A stretch of DNA of 64,000 bases from Rhizobiaceae bacterium (lineage in GTDB: Bacteria; Pseudomonadota; Alphaproteobacteria; Rhizobiales; Rhizobiaceae), in NCBI GenBank assembly GCA_016742175.1, contig JACVCH010000001.1:310001-374000 (forward strand), written 5' to 3'. Made by a program: the position numbers and the translations under genes. Every line of letters starts with the position of its first letter. The first letter of the stretch is position 1. A model generated the notes under the pieces. That model had not been told where the DNA came from and did no database searches. It worked only from the letters and a program-made list of their open reading frames with translations. This document shows positions 48,922 to 57,836 of this stretch, piece by piece.

Positions 48922-49846
48922 AGCCCTGTTCCTTAGCGGGCTGCTTGCGGCGGGAATCCGGCTTGCCGCGCCGATCGCGCTGGCGGCCATCGGCGAGACG
49001 ATCTCGCAGCGCGCCGGCGTCATCAATGTCGGCATCGAGGGCATCATGCTCGTCGGCGCCTTCGTGGCGGTTCTCGTCACGGTGATGGCGGGCAATCCGT
49101 GGGCCGGACTTGCCGCGGCGATCCTGGCAGGCGCTGCGATGGGCGCGATCCATGCGGTCTTCACGGTGCGCCTGAAGGCGGAGCAGATCGTCAGCGGCAT
49201 TGCGCTTCTCTTTCTGGGCCTCGGGCTTTCAGGCTACGGCTTCCGGCTGACGCTGGCGCAGGGCGGCTCGGCGGTGCAGGTGCCGGGTTTCCGCGAACTC
49301 GATCTGTTTGCGCTTTCCGACCTCCCGTTCATCGGCCCGGTCGTCTTCGGCCAGCACGCGCTTGTCTATATCGCGCTCTTCTGCGCTGCCGGCCTTGCCT
49401 GGATGCTGGCATCGACGAGGCTCGGCCTGATGATCAAGGCAGCGGGCGATTATCCGCAGGCCTTGGATGCGGCCGGCGGCGATGTCGACCGGCTGCGCTT
49501 TGTCTGCGTGGTGGTCAGCGGCGCGTTCGCGGCGGCGGGCGGGGCGTTCCTTTCGACGGCCCAATTGTGGGGTTTCGTGGAGAACATGACGGCCGGGCGC
49601 GGCTTCCTTGCCATCTCCTGTGTCGTCTTCGCGCGCTGGAACCCGCTCGCGGCCGTCGCTGTCGCGCTCGGCTTCGGCATTGCCGATGCGTTGCAGATCC
49701 GCATGCAGACCAGCTATCCGGGCGTGCCCTACCAGTTCTTCGTCATCGCGCCCTATGTGGTCGCGATCGTTTCGCTGGCAGTGGCCTCGAAGGGCAGCCG
49801 CATGCCCGCGGCGCTCGGGACGCCGTTCGTCAGCCAGCGCCAATAG
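48914..49846 (+). CDS. Nucleoside-type ABC transporter permease 2
   Basis: A 310-residue BPD_transp_2 permease with the family start IRLAAPIALAAIGETISQRAGVINVGIEGIMLVGAF and a later GRGFLAISCVVFARWNPLAA. Overlaps the first permease by 8 bases. It is the last gene of the HyuAB operon. Confidence 0.92.
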   Translation: MDEALFLSGLLAAGIRLAAPIALAAIGETISQRAGVINVGIEGIMLVGAFVAVLVTVMAGNPWAGLAAAILAGAAMGAIHAVFTVRLKAEQIVSGIALLFLGLGLSGYGFRLTLAQGGSAVQVPGFRELDLFALSDLPFIGPVVFGQHALVYIALFCAAGLAWMLASTRLGLMIKAAGDYPQALDAAGGDVDRLRFVCVVVSGAFAAAGGAFLSTAQLWGFVENMTAGRGFLAISCVVFARWNPLAAVAVALGFGIADALQIRMQTSYPGVPYQFFVIAPYVVAIVSLAVASKGSRMPAALGTPFVSQRQ

Positions 49847-50232
49847 TCGGAGACTGAGGCAATGTCTTCCCCAGCAGAAGGAATGCCAGAGAAGGACGCG
49901 CTTGAATCGCCCAAGCTTGAATTAGGACCCCCGACATCCATCGACTGATCCGGTCGTATGCGACTTTACAGATGACGTCCGCAGAAGGGCTGCGCGTCCT
50001 TGGGGGCCATTTGTCCGCCGTGGTTCTCCTTGCCATCACGTGGCAATCTGAAGGCCAACACCACTTTGCGGACTGCAGTTCCATTATGTGGACCATGATT
50101 CGGCCAAAAAACCCATTCAAAACAGCGTGATGCATTTTTCGCTTGTGGCCGATTTTCCGGTGCGCCATGGAACTGGTCCAGATTTCGGAGGAGGAAGACC
50201 GAGATCGGAAACGCTTCGTAAGGAGGAAGACG
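49847..50232. other. Intergenic region with possible IclR-type operator
   Basis: No gene is supportable in this 386-base stretch. TTCCA-TTATG-TGGAC at 50079-50093 is an imperfect inverted repeat of the size used by IclR regulators, and the operon downstream encodes an IclR protein (54151). A ribosome binding site AAGGAGG ends the region at about 50219-50226, leading into the short leader frame. Confidence 0.4.
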
Positions 50233-50298
50233 ATGCGGAATCGGGCGATGGCCAACAGCATGCAGGATGATTGCACGGTCCGCGGGAGACGGGCATGA
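50233..50298 (+). CDS. Short leader peptide coupled to the TRAP permease
   Basis: A 21-codon frame (MRNRAMANSMQDDCTVRGRRA) with the strongest Shine-Dalgarno in the area (AAGGAGG, 6-7 bases upstream). Its TGA overlaps the permease ATG as ATGA. The permease itself has only a GGGA site, so ribosomes finishing the leader probably re-initiate on it. The peptide is basic and not recognisable as any protein family. Confidence 0.5.
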   Translation: MRNRAMANSMQDDCTVRGRRA

Positions 50299-52163
50299 GC
50301 GCGGCGGCTGACGAGGTCCACGACTTCGCCGTTCCGTCGGAGACGCTCGACGCACGGCCGGGCTCCGCGATCATGCGGCCGGTCGAGGCGATCGCGGCGA
50401 CGCTGCTGGTTCTCATCATCGGCATGCTCCTGACCGGCGTCGTCTCGCGCTATGTCTTCGCCCGGCCGATCTTCTGGATCGACGAGGCGTCGTCGATCGC
50501 ATTTCTCTGGCTCGCCATGCTCGGCTCGGCGATCGCGATCGATCGCAGCGAGCATCTGCGGCTGACCCTCTTCCTGACGACGCTGTCCGAGCGCCGGCGC
50601 CAGTTCGCCGAGACGCTGGGAATCGTCCTGATGGCGACCTTCCTCATCAGCCTCCTGCCGGCGGCCTGGGAATATGTCGTGGGCGAGATGGACATCACCT
50701 CGTCGGCGCTGAACATCCCCGTCGGCTACCGCGTCTCGGCCATCGCAGTGGGCATGGTGCTGATGCTCGGCCTGCTCGTCACGCAGCTCCTCAAATCCTC
50801 GTCCATCGCCGATGTCGCGATTTCCATCGCGCTTGTCCTGGCGGTCGTCGGCGCGCTCTGGTTCTTCTCGCCGGCGCTGACGTCGCTCGGCAATGCCAAC
50901 ATCCTGATCTTCCTGGTCGGCGGCGCGGCCGTGTGCCTCGCGCTCGGCGTGCCGATCGCCTTCTGCTTCGGCATCGCGACGCTCGCCTTCCTCACCTTCA
51001 CCACGACCATGCCGCTCGTCGTCGTGATCGGCCGCATGGACGAGGGCATGTCGAGCCTCGTCCTCCTGTCGGTGCCGGTCTTCGTCCTCCTCGGCTGCAT
51101 CCTCGATGCGACCGGCATGGGCAAGGCGATCGTCGATTTCCTTGCCTCGCTCCTCGGCCACGTGAAGGCCGGTATGTCCTACGTGCTCCTTGGTTCGCTG
51201 TTCCTTGTGTCGGGCATTTCCGGCTCCAAGGTGTCGGACATGGCGACGGTCGCGCCGGCGCTCTTTCCCGAGATGAAGCGCCGCGGCTACCAGCCGAAGG
51301 AGATGATCGCGCTCCTGGCGACCGGCGCGGCGATGGCCGACACGGTGCCGCCTAGCATCGTGCTGATCGTCCTCGGCTCGGTCGCCGGCGTGTCAATCGC
51401 GGCGCTCTTCACCTCCGGCTTCGCCATCGCCATCGTCCTTCTCATCGCGCTCGCCGTGCTCGCGCGCATCAGGGCGCGGCACGAGGACATGACGGGGGTC
51501 AAGCGGGCCTCGCTCGCCTTCGTCGGCAAGGTCGCGCTCGTCGCGACGCCCGCGCTCATCCTGCCCTTCCTGATCCGCGGCGCGGTGTCGAGCGGCGCGG
51601 CGACGGCCACCGAAGTGTCGACGATCGCCGTGCTCTACGCCTTCGTCATCGGCATCGTGATCTATGGCGGCATCGGGCTGCGCAAGATCTACGCCATGCT
51701 GGTCGAGACGGCGGCGATGAGCGGGGCGATCCTGCTCATCCTCGGCACGGCGGCCGCCATGGCCTGGGCGCTGACGCAGACCGGCTTCGCCTTCCAGCTC
51801 CGCGACATGCTGAGCACCATGCCGGGCGGCTGGTTCACCTTCATGCTGGTCTCGATCGGCCTGTTCGTGCTGCTCGGCTGCGTGCTTGAGGGCCTGCCGG
51901 CCATCGTGCTGCTGGCGCCGATCATGTTCCCGATCTCACGCGCCCTCGGCATCCACGACGTGCACTATTCCATGGTCATCGTCACGGCCATGAACATCGG
52001 GCTGATGGCGCCGCCCATCGGCATCGGTTTCTACATTGCCTGCAAGGTCGGAAACGTCGCGCCGGACGAGGCGATGGGCGCGATCTGGCCCTATCTCGGC
52101 GCCCTCGTGCTCGGCCTGCTCGCCATCGCCGCTGTACCCTGGTTCTCGCTCGCCTTTATCTAG
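50295..52163 (+). CDS. TRAP transporter permease, fused small and large subunits
   Basis: A 622-residue fusion. The first part (about 25-185) is DctQ-like (LLTGVVSRYVFARPIFWIDEASSIAFLWLAMLGSAIAIDRSEHLRLTL) and the rest is DctM-like (LVSGISGSKVSDMATVAPALFPEMKRRGY and NIGLMAPPIGIGFYIACKVG). It is distinct from the unfused system at 37318-39146. Paired with the binding-protein gene 42 bases downstream. The start at 50295 is translationally coupled to the leader frame. Confidence 0.9.
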   Translation: MSAAADEVHDFAVPSETLDARPGSAIMRPVEAIAATLLVLIIGMLLTGVVSRYVFARPIFWIDEASSIAFLWLAMLGSAIAIDRSEHLRLTLFLTTLSERRRQFAETLGIVLMATFLISLLPAAWEYVVGEMDITSSALNIPVGYRVSAIAVGMVLMLGLLVTQLLKSSSIADVAISIALVLAVVGALWFFSPALTSLGNANILIFLVGGAAVCLALGVPIAFCFGIATLAFLTFTTTMPLVVVIGRMDEGMSSLVLLSVPVFVLLGCILDATGMGKAIVDFLASLLGHVKAGMSYVLLGSLFLVSGISGSKVSDMATVAPALFPEMKRRGYQPKEMIALLATGAAMADTVPPSIVLIVLGSVAGVSIAALFTSGFAIAIVLLIALAVLARIRARHEDMTGVKRASLAFVGKVALVATPALILPFLIRGAVSSGAATATEVSTIAVLYAFVIGIVIYGGIGLRKIYAMLVETAAMSGAILLILGTAAAMAWALTQTGFAFQLRDMLSTMPGGWFTFMLVSIGLFVLLGCVLEGLPAIVLLAPIMFPISRALGIHDVHYSMVIVTAMNIGLMAPPIGIGFYIACKVGNVAPDEAMGAIWPYLGALVLGLLAIAAVPWFSLAFI

Positions 52164-52205
52164 GACGCGAACCGCAAGACCCTACCAATGGAGGAGACCA
52201 ACCCA

Positions 52206-53216
52206 ATGAAGATCACCCGTCGCAACATGATGATGGGGACCGGCGCCATCGCGCTCGGCGCCGCATTCCATACCCGCGTTCACGCGGCCGATTTCACCTA
52301 CAAGTTCGCCAACAACCTTCAGCCGGCCCATCCGCTGAACGTGCGCCTCAACGAAGCCGTCGCCAAGATCCTCGAGGATTCGGGCGGGCGCATGCAGATC
52401 AACGTGTTCCCGGCGAGCCAGCTCGGCAACGACACCGAGACGCTGTCGCAGTTGCGCAGCGGCGCGACGGAGTTCTTCTCGCTGTCGCCGCTGATCCTGT
52501 CGACGCTGGTCCCGAACGCCGCCATCAGCGGCATCGGCTTCGCGTTCCCGGACTACGAGACGGTCTGGCAGGCGATGGACGGCGAACTGGGTGCCTATGC
52601 GCGCGCGCAGATCGAGGCCAAGGGCCTCGTGCCGATGGAAAAGATCTGGGACAACGGCTTCCGCCAGATCACCTCGTCGTCCACGCCGATCAACACGCCC
52701 GAAGACCTGAAGGGCTTCAAGATCCGCGTCCCGCCGAGCCCGCTGTGGCAGTCGATGTTCAACGCCTTCGGCTCGGCCCCGACGACCATCAACTTCGCCG
52801 AGGTCTACACTGCGCTTTCGACCGGCACGGTCGACGGCCAGGAAAATCCGCTCGCCATCGCGTCCACCGCCAAGCTCTACGAAGTGCAGAAGCACTGCGC
52901 GATGACCAACCACATGTGGGACGGGTTCTGGTTCCTCGCCAACCAGCGCGCCTGGGAAGCCCTGCCGGAGGACATCCGCGAGATCATCGCGACCAACCTC
53001 AACGCATCGGCGCTCGAGCAGCGCGCCGACACGGAGAAGCTGAACGAGACGGTGCGCGAGGAACTGACGGCGGCCGGCATGACCTTCACGGATCCCGACA
53101 ACGCAGCCTTCCGCGAAGCGCTTCGCTCGGCGGGCTTCTATTCGGAATGGAAGGGCAATTTCGGCGACGAAGCCTGGGGCATTCTCGAAAAGGCGGTCGG
53201 CACCAGCCTCGCCTAA
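52206..53216 (+). CDS. TRAP transporter solute-binding protein (second system)
   Basis: A 336-residue DctP-family protein with a twin-arginine-like signal (KITRRNMMMGTGAIALGAAF, cleavage near VHAAD). It carries the substrate arginine region LKGFKIRVPPSPLWQSMFNAFGSAPTTINFAEVYTALSTGTVDGQENP. GGAGGAG precedes the ATG at 52206; an in-frame ATG at 52188 overlaps that site. The high-abundance binding protein is followed by two hairpins before the next gene. Confidence 0.92.
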   Translation: MKITRRNMMMGTGAIALGAAFHTRVHAADFTYKFANNLQPAHPLNVRLNEAVAKILEDSGGRMQINVFPASQLGNDTETLSQLRSGATEFFSLSPLILSTLVPNAAISGIGFAFPDYETVWQAMDGELGAYARAQIEAKGLVPMEKIWDNGFRQITSSSTPINTPEDLKGFKIRVPPSPLWQSMFNAFGSAPTTINFAEVYTALSTGTVDGQENPLAIASTAKLYEVQKHCAMTNHMWDGFWFLANQRAWEALPEDIREIIATNLNASALEQRADTEKLNETVREELTAAGMTFTDPDNAAFREALRSAGFYSEWKGNFGDEAWGILEKAVGTSLA

Positions 53217-53237
53217 GCGACTTTTCGTCTGACAAAA

Positions 53238-53319
53238 GCTGCCGCCGAACGAAACGACGTGCTTCGCCGGCGGCAGCCAACCACCCGATCACCAAGACCG
53301 CTGCGCACCCGTGCAGCGG
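53238..53319 (+). promoter_or_regulatory. Two hairpins between binding protein and SDR genes
   Basis: Perfect 10-base-pair stem GCTGCCGCCG/CGGCGGCAGC (53238-53247 with 53268-53277) and a 7-base-pair stem CCGCTGC/GCAGCGG (53298-53304 with 53313-53319), the second followed by CTTTCTT. They probably stabilise the binding-protein mRNA or attenuate transcription into the enzyme genes. Confidence 0.55.
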
Positions 53320-53347
53320 ACCCTTTCTTACAGCCTAGAGGTCGACC

Positions 53348-54151
53348 GTGCCGGATCGTTTGAAGGGAAAGATCGCCATCGTCTTCGGCGCCGGTTCGTC
53401 CGGGCCGGGCTGGGGCAATGGCAAGGCGGCTGCCGTTCTCTACGCCCGCGAGGGCGCCGCGGTCGCCTGCGTCGACCTGTCGGAAGCCGCAGCGCGCGAG
53501 ACCGCAGACATCATCGCCGGTGAGGGCGGGCGGGCCATCGCGCTTGTGGCCGATGCGACCAAGCTCGCCTCCGTCGAGAATGCCGTCCAGGAGACCGTGT
53601 CGGCTTTCGACGGCATCTCGATCCTGCACAACAATGTCGGCGTCACCCATATGGGCGGGCCGGTCGAGCTCTCCGAGGCGCAGTTCCAGCTTTCCGTCGA
53701 TCTCAATCTCGGCTCCGTCTACCGCACCGCCAAGGCGACGATCCCGCACATGATCGCCGGCGGCGGCGGCGCCATCGTCAACATCTCCTCGCTCGCCGGC
53801 ATCCGGTGGACGGGTTACCCGTACTTCGCCTATTGCGCGACGAAGGCGGCGGTCAACCAGGCCACCGTGGCGCTGGCCATCCAGTATGCCCCGCAGGGCA
53901 TCCGGGCCAATTGCGTCGTGCCGGGCATGATCGACACGCCGCTCATCTACAACCAGATCTCGTCGCAATACGCCTCGAGCGAAGAGATGGTCGCCGCGCG
54001 CAATTCCGCCCTTCCCGGCGGCAGGATGGGCGATGCGTGGGACATCGCCCATGCGGCGCTGTTCCTCGCCTCGGACGAAGCCAAATTCGTCAACGGCGTC
54101 TGCCTGCCCGTCGACGGCGGCCAGAGCGCCACGGTCATGGGACCGCGCTGA
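53348..54151 (+). CDS. Short-chain dehydrogenase/reductase (first)
   Basis: A 267-residue NAD(P)-dependent oxidoreductase: nucleotide motif FGAGSSGPGWGNGKA, NNVGV, catalytic Ser in NISSLAG and YxxxK as YCATK, with the C-terminal PVDGGQSAT. GTG start after a GAGG site. The Asp at the end of beta-2 (CVDLSEAA) favours NAD over NADP. Likely oxidises a beta-hydroxy or cyclic alcohol intermediate; its stop overlaps the IclR start (TGATG). Confidence 0.9.
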   Translation: MPDRLKGKIAIVFGAGSSGPGWGNGKAAAVLYAREGAAVACVDLSEAAARETADIIAGEGGRAIALVADATKLASVENAVQETVSAFDGISILHNNVGVTHMGGPVELSEAQFQLSVDLNLGSVYRTAKATIPHMIAGGGGAIVNISSLAGIRWTGYPYFAYCATKAAVNQATVALAIQYAPQGIRANCVVPGMIDTPLIYNQISSQYASSEEMVAARNSALPGGRMGDAWDIAHAALFLASDEAKFVNGVCLPVDGGQSATVMGPR

Positions 54152-55032
54152 TGGCAAAGCAGCCGCCTCCCCACGAAAAGGAACTGACGGGCGCGCAGAG
54201 CGTCGACCGCGCGCTCGGTCTTCTCTCCCTCGTTGCCCGGCAGGCGGCGCGCGGCATGTCGCTCAAGGAAATCGTCGAGGAAAGCGGCTTCAACAAGCCG
54301 ACCACGCGGCGTCTGCTGCTCGCCTTGATGCGGGCCGGCTTCATCGAGCAGGGCGAGGGCGACCGGCAGTATTACATCGGCCAGGAAGCCTATGTGATCG
54401 GCACGCTCGCATCGCCGCGGTTCGATCTCCTGCGATTGTCGATGGAGAGCCTCATCCGCATCGCGCGCAAGACGGAAGACGCAAGCTTCGTCTCGATCCG
54501 CCGCGACACGCACGCGATCTGCCTGCACCGCGAGGAAGGCACCTATCCGATCCGCACGCATGCCCTGCAGACGGGATATGAACACCCGCTGGGTGTCGGC
54601 GCCGGTTCGCTGGCGATGCTGGCAAGCCTCGACGATGCGGAGATCGAAGTTCTCCTCGCGCGCAATGCCGAAACGCTCGTGAACGACTACCCGCGCATGA
54701 CGCCGGCGCAGATCTGGCGCGACGTCGCCGCGACGCGGACACGCGGCTATGCGTTCAATCCGGGTCTGATCTACGCCAATTCCTGGGGCCTCGGCATGGC
54801 CGTGCGCCACCCCGACGGCCGGCTGGCCGGCGCGCTCAGCATCGCAGCCATCGACAGCCGAATGCAGGAGCCGCGGCTCACCGACCTCGTCGCCACCTTG
54901 CGCGAGGAAACCCGGCGCGTGGAAGCCAGGCTCGCCGAACTGGTGAGCCCGGCCGAACCCGCCGCCGCGAAACAGAAGACGCGCACCGTCGCACACGGCC
55001 GCACTCAATCACCACGGAGGCTTGCACTATGA
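54151..55032 (+). CDS. IclR-family transcriptional regulator
   Basis: A 293-residue regulator with an N-terminal winged helix (SVDRALGLLSLVARQAARGMSLKEIVEESGFNKPTTRRLLLALMRAGFIEQ) and an IclR effector domain (about 95-265) with HPLGVGAGSLAMLASL. It sits inside the operon it probably controls and may bind the candidate repeat at 50079. Overlaps both neighbours (TGATG and ATGA). Confidence 0.92.
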   Translation: MAKQPPPHEKELTGAQSVDRALGLLSLVARQAARGMSLKEIVEESGFNKPTTRRLLLALMRAGFIEQGEGDRQYYIGQEAYVIGTLASPRFDLLRLSMESLIRIARKTEDASFVSIRRDTHAICLHREEGTYPIRTHALQTGYEHPLGVGAGSLAMLASLDDAEIEVLLARNAETLVNDYPRMTPAQIWRDVAATRTRGYAFNPGLIYANSWGLGMAVRHPDGRLAGALSIAAIDSRMQEPRLTDLVATLREETRRVEARLAELVSPAEPAAAKQKTRTVAHGRTQSPRRLAL

Positions 55033-56198
55033 CGAAAGCACAGATCGTCGGCTGGGCGCATTCGCCGTTCGGCAAGTCCGAACATGCCGACACCGAAGCC
55101 CTGATGGCCTCGGTGGTCGCACCCGCCCTCACACATGCCGGCGTTGCGGCGGCAGAGGTCGACGGCATCTTCGTCGGGGTCATGAACGGAGGGTTCTCGA
55201 AGCAGGAGTTCCAGGCCGCGCTCGTCGGCATGGTCGAGCCCGACCTCGCGTCGGTTCCCTCGGTCCGCCTCGAGAACGCCTGCTCGACCGGCTCGGCCGC
55301 GATCTACACGGCCATGGATTTCATCGAATCGGGCCGCGGACGCATCGCGCTGGTGGTCGGGGCGGAGAAGATGACGGGCGTGCCGACCTCGCAGGTCGGT
55401 GACATCCTTCTCGGCGGCAGCTACCGCAAGGAGGAAGCCGACGTCGAAGGCGGCTTTGCCGGCGTCTTCGGCCGCATCGCGCAGCACTATTTCCAGCGCT
55501 ACGGCGACCGCTCCGAAGAACTGGCCATGATCGCGGCCAAGAACCATTCCAACGGCGTCGCCAATCCCTTCGCGCACATGCGCAAGGATTTCGGCTTCGA
55601 TTTCTGCAACACCGTTTCCGAGAAGAACCCGCTGGTCGCAGCCCCGCTGCGCCGGACGGATTGCTCGCTGGTATCCGACGGCGCGGCCGCGCTCGTCCTG
55701 GCCGACGAGGAGACGGCGGCCACGCTTCACCGCGCGATCGGGTTTCGCGCCCGCAAGCACGTCAACGATGCGTTCGCCCTGTCGCGCCGCGACATGCTGG
55801 CGTTCGACGGCCCGCGCCGCGCCTGGCAGGGCGCGCTGGAACAGTCCGGCCTGGCGCTCGACGACCTCTCCTTCGTCGAGACGCATGACTGCTTCACCAT
55901 CGCCGAACTCCTGGAATACGAGGCGATGGGCCTCGCAAAGCCGGGCGAGGGCTACAAGGTCGTCCGCGACGGCACGACGCTGAAGGGCGGGCGCCTGCCG
56001 GTCAATCCGTCGGGCGGGCTCAAATCGAAGGGCCATCCGATCGGCGCGACGGGCGTCTCCATGCACGTCATCGCGGCGATGCAGTTGATGGGCGAGGCCG
56101 GCGACATGCAGGTCGAGAACGCCGAACTCGCGGGCATCTTTAACATGGGCGGCGCCGCCGTCGCCAATTACGTTTCGATCCTGGAGCGTGTGAAATGA
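55029..56198 (+). CDS. Thiolase family protein (SCP2-like acetyl-CoA acetyltransferase)
   Basis: A 389-residue thiolase with nucleophile Cys in ENACSTGSAAIYTA, the HDCFTIAELLEYEAMG segment, and GGLKSKGHPIGATGVS with the second catalytic His. It belongs to the short thiolase group that lacks the usual second Cys, often tied to steroid and side-chain degradation. It probably cleaves the CoA-activated product; the ATGA overlap couples it to both IclR and the ligase. Confidence 0.9.
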   Translation: MTKAQIVGWAHSPFGKSEHADTEALMASVVAPALTHAGVAAAEVDGIFVGVMNGGFSKQEFQAALVGMVEPDLASVPSVRLENACSTGSAAIYTAMDFIESGRGRIALVVGAEKMTGVPTSQVGDILLGGSYRKEEADVEGGFAGVFGRIAQHYFQRYGDRSEELAMIAAKNHSNGVANPFAHMRKDFGFDFCNTVSEKNPLVAAPLRRTDCSLVSDGAAALVLADEETAATLHRAIGFRARKHVNDAFALSRRDMLAFDGPRRAWQGALEQSGLALDDLSFVETHDCFTIAELLEYEAMGLAKPGEGYKVVRDGTTLKGGRLPVNPSGGLKSKGHPIGATGVSMHVIAAMQLMGEAGDMQVENAELAGIFNMGGAAVANYVSILERVK

Positions 56199-57826
56199 CG
56201 ACTTCGAATCCGGAAGGTGGCGTCGTGCCCTGCACGACGCGGGTGATGAACCTTTCGCATTTCCTGACGCAGGCCGCGCGCCGGCATGGCGACGGCATCG
56301 CCTTCGTGTGGCGCGAGGACCGCTGGACCTGGCGCGAGATGGAGGCGCGGGTCAATGCGATGGCCCATGCGTTCATCCACGAATTCGGCCTGAAGAAGGG
56401 CGACCGCGTCCTCGTCCAGTCGGCGAATTCGAACCAGATGTTCGAGTCCATGCTGGCGACGTTCCGCGTCGGCGCGGTCTGGGTTCCGACCAATTTCCGC
56501 CAGACGCCGGACGAGGTCGCCTATCTCGCGCAGTCGAGCGGCGCGGTGCTGATGATCTGCCAGGCGAATTTCGCCGCACATGCGACGGCCTGCCTGTCGG
56601 GCGACACCACGATCGCCAGGGTGATCGCCATCGGCGAGTCCGACATCGGCGAGGACTACGACGCGATCGTCGCGCGTCACATGGGCAAGGTGGTGCCGTC
56701 CCTTGCCGTCGATCGCGACGATCCGTGCTGGTATTTCTACACGTCCGGCACGACCGGCCGCCCGAAGGCCGCCGTCCTGACCCATGGCCAGATGGCGTTC
56801 GTCATCAACAACCACCATGCCGACCTCTTCCCCGCGATCACGCACACGGATCGGTCGATCGTCGTCGCGCCGCTGTCGCACGGCGCCGGCGTCCATCAGT
56901 TGTGCCAGCTTGCGCACGGTGCGACCACGATCCTGATGCCGACGGACCGCATGGACGTTGATCTCTTCTGGCGGCTGGTCGCCGAGTGGCGGGTGACGAA
57001 CCTCTTCACCGTGCCGACCATCGTCAAGATGCTCGTCGAGGATCCGGCCGCCGGGCGCTACGACAAGTCCTCGCTGCGCTATGTCATCTATGCCGGCGCC
57101 CCGATGTACCGGGCGGACCAGAAGAAGGCGCTGGAGGTGCTCGGGCCGGTGCTGGTCCAGTATTTCGGGCTCGGCGAGGTCACCGGCGCGATCACGGTCC
57201 TGCCGCCCGTCCTGCATTCGCTGGACGACGGCCCCCAGGCGCGGATCGGCACCTGCGGTTATGAGCGCACTGGCATGCAGCTCCAGATCCAGGACGATGC
57301 GGGCAACGAGGTCGCGCAGGGTGAGACCGGCGAGATCTGCGCCGTCGGGCCGGCCGTCTTCGCCGGCTACTACAACAACCCGGAAGCGAACGCGAAGTCG
57401 TTCCGCAATGGCTGGTTCCGCACCGGCGACCTCGGCCATATCGACGCCGAAGGCTTCCTCTACATCACCGGCCGCGCATCCGACATGTACATTTCTGGCG
57501 GCTCGAACGTCTATCCGCGCGAGATCGAGGAGAAGCTTCTCCTGCATCCGGCGCTGAGCGAGGTCGCGATCCTCGGCGTGCCGGACCCGTTCTGGGGCGA
57601 AGTGGGAATCGCGGTCTGCACGCTGCGCGCCGGCTCGGCGACGGATGGCGACGAATTGCGCGCCTGGCTCGACGGCAAGGTGGCCCGCTACAAGCTGCCG
57701 AAGAAGTTCGTCTTCTGGGACGAGATGCCCAAATCCGCCTACGGAAAAATCGCAAAGAAGCTGATCCGCGAGGAACTTCAAAAGCGCGGCGATCTCGACG
57801 ACTTCGCCGAAAAGCTCAGCGCCTGA
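56195..57826 (+). CDS. Acyl-CoA synthetase (AMP-forming)
   Basis: A 543-residue ANL-superfamily enzyme with P-loop YTSGTTGRPKAAVLTHGQ, YFGLGEVTGAI, FRTGDLGHIDAEGFLYITGRASDMYISGGSNVYPREIE and terminal PKSAYGKIAKK carrying the catalytic Lys. It is a different subfamily from the ligase at 25371. In this operon it would activate the acid imported by the second TRAP system. Confidence 0.92.
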   Translation: MTTSNPEGGVVPCTTRVMNLSHFLTQAARRHGDGIAFVWREDRWTWREMEARVNAMAHAFIHEFGLKKGDRVLVQSANSNQMFESMLATFRVGAVWVPTNFRQTPDEVAYLAQSSGAVLMICQANFAAHATACLSGDTTIARVIAIGESDIGEDYDAIVARHMGKVVPSLAVDRDDPCWYFYTSGTTGRPKAAVLTHGQMAFVINNHHADLFPAITHTDRSIVVAPLSHGAGVHQLCQLAHGATTILMPTDRMDVDLFWRLVAEWRVTNLFTVPTIVKMLVEDPAAGRYDKSSLRYVIYAGAPMYRADQKKALEVLGPVLVQYFGLGEVTGAITVLPPVLHSLDDGPQARIGTCGYERTGMQLQIQDDAGNEVAQGETGEICAVGPAVFAGYYNNPEANAKSFRNGWFRTGDLGHIDAEGFLYITGRASDMYISGGSNVYPREIEEKLLLHPALSEVAILGVPDPFWGEVGIAVCTLRAGSATDGDELRAWLDGKVARYKLPKKFVFWDEMPKSAYGKIAKKLIREELQKRGDLDDFAEKLSA

Positions 57827-57836
57827 GGAACATCCC

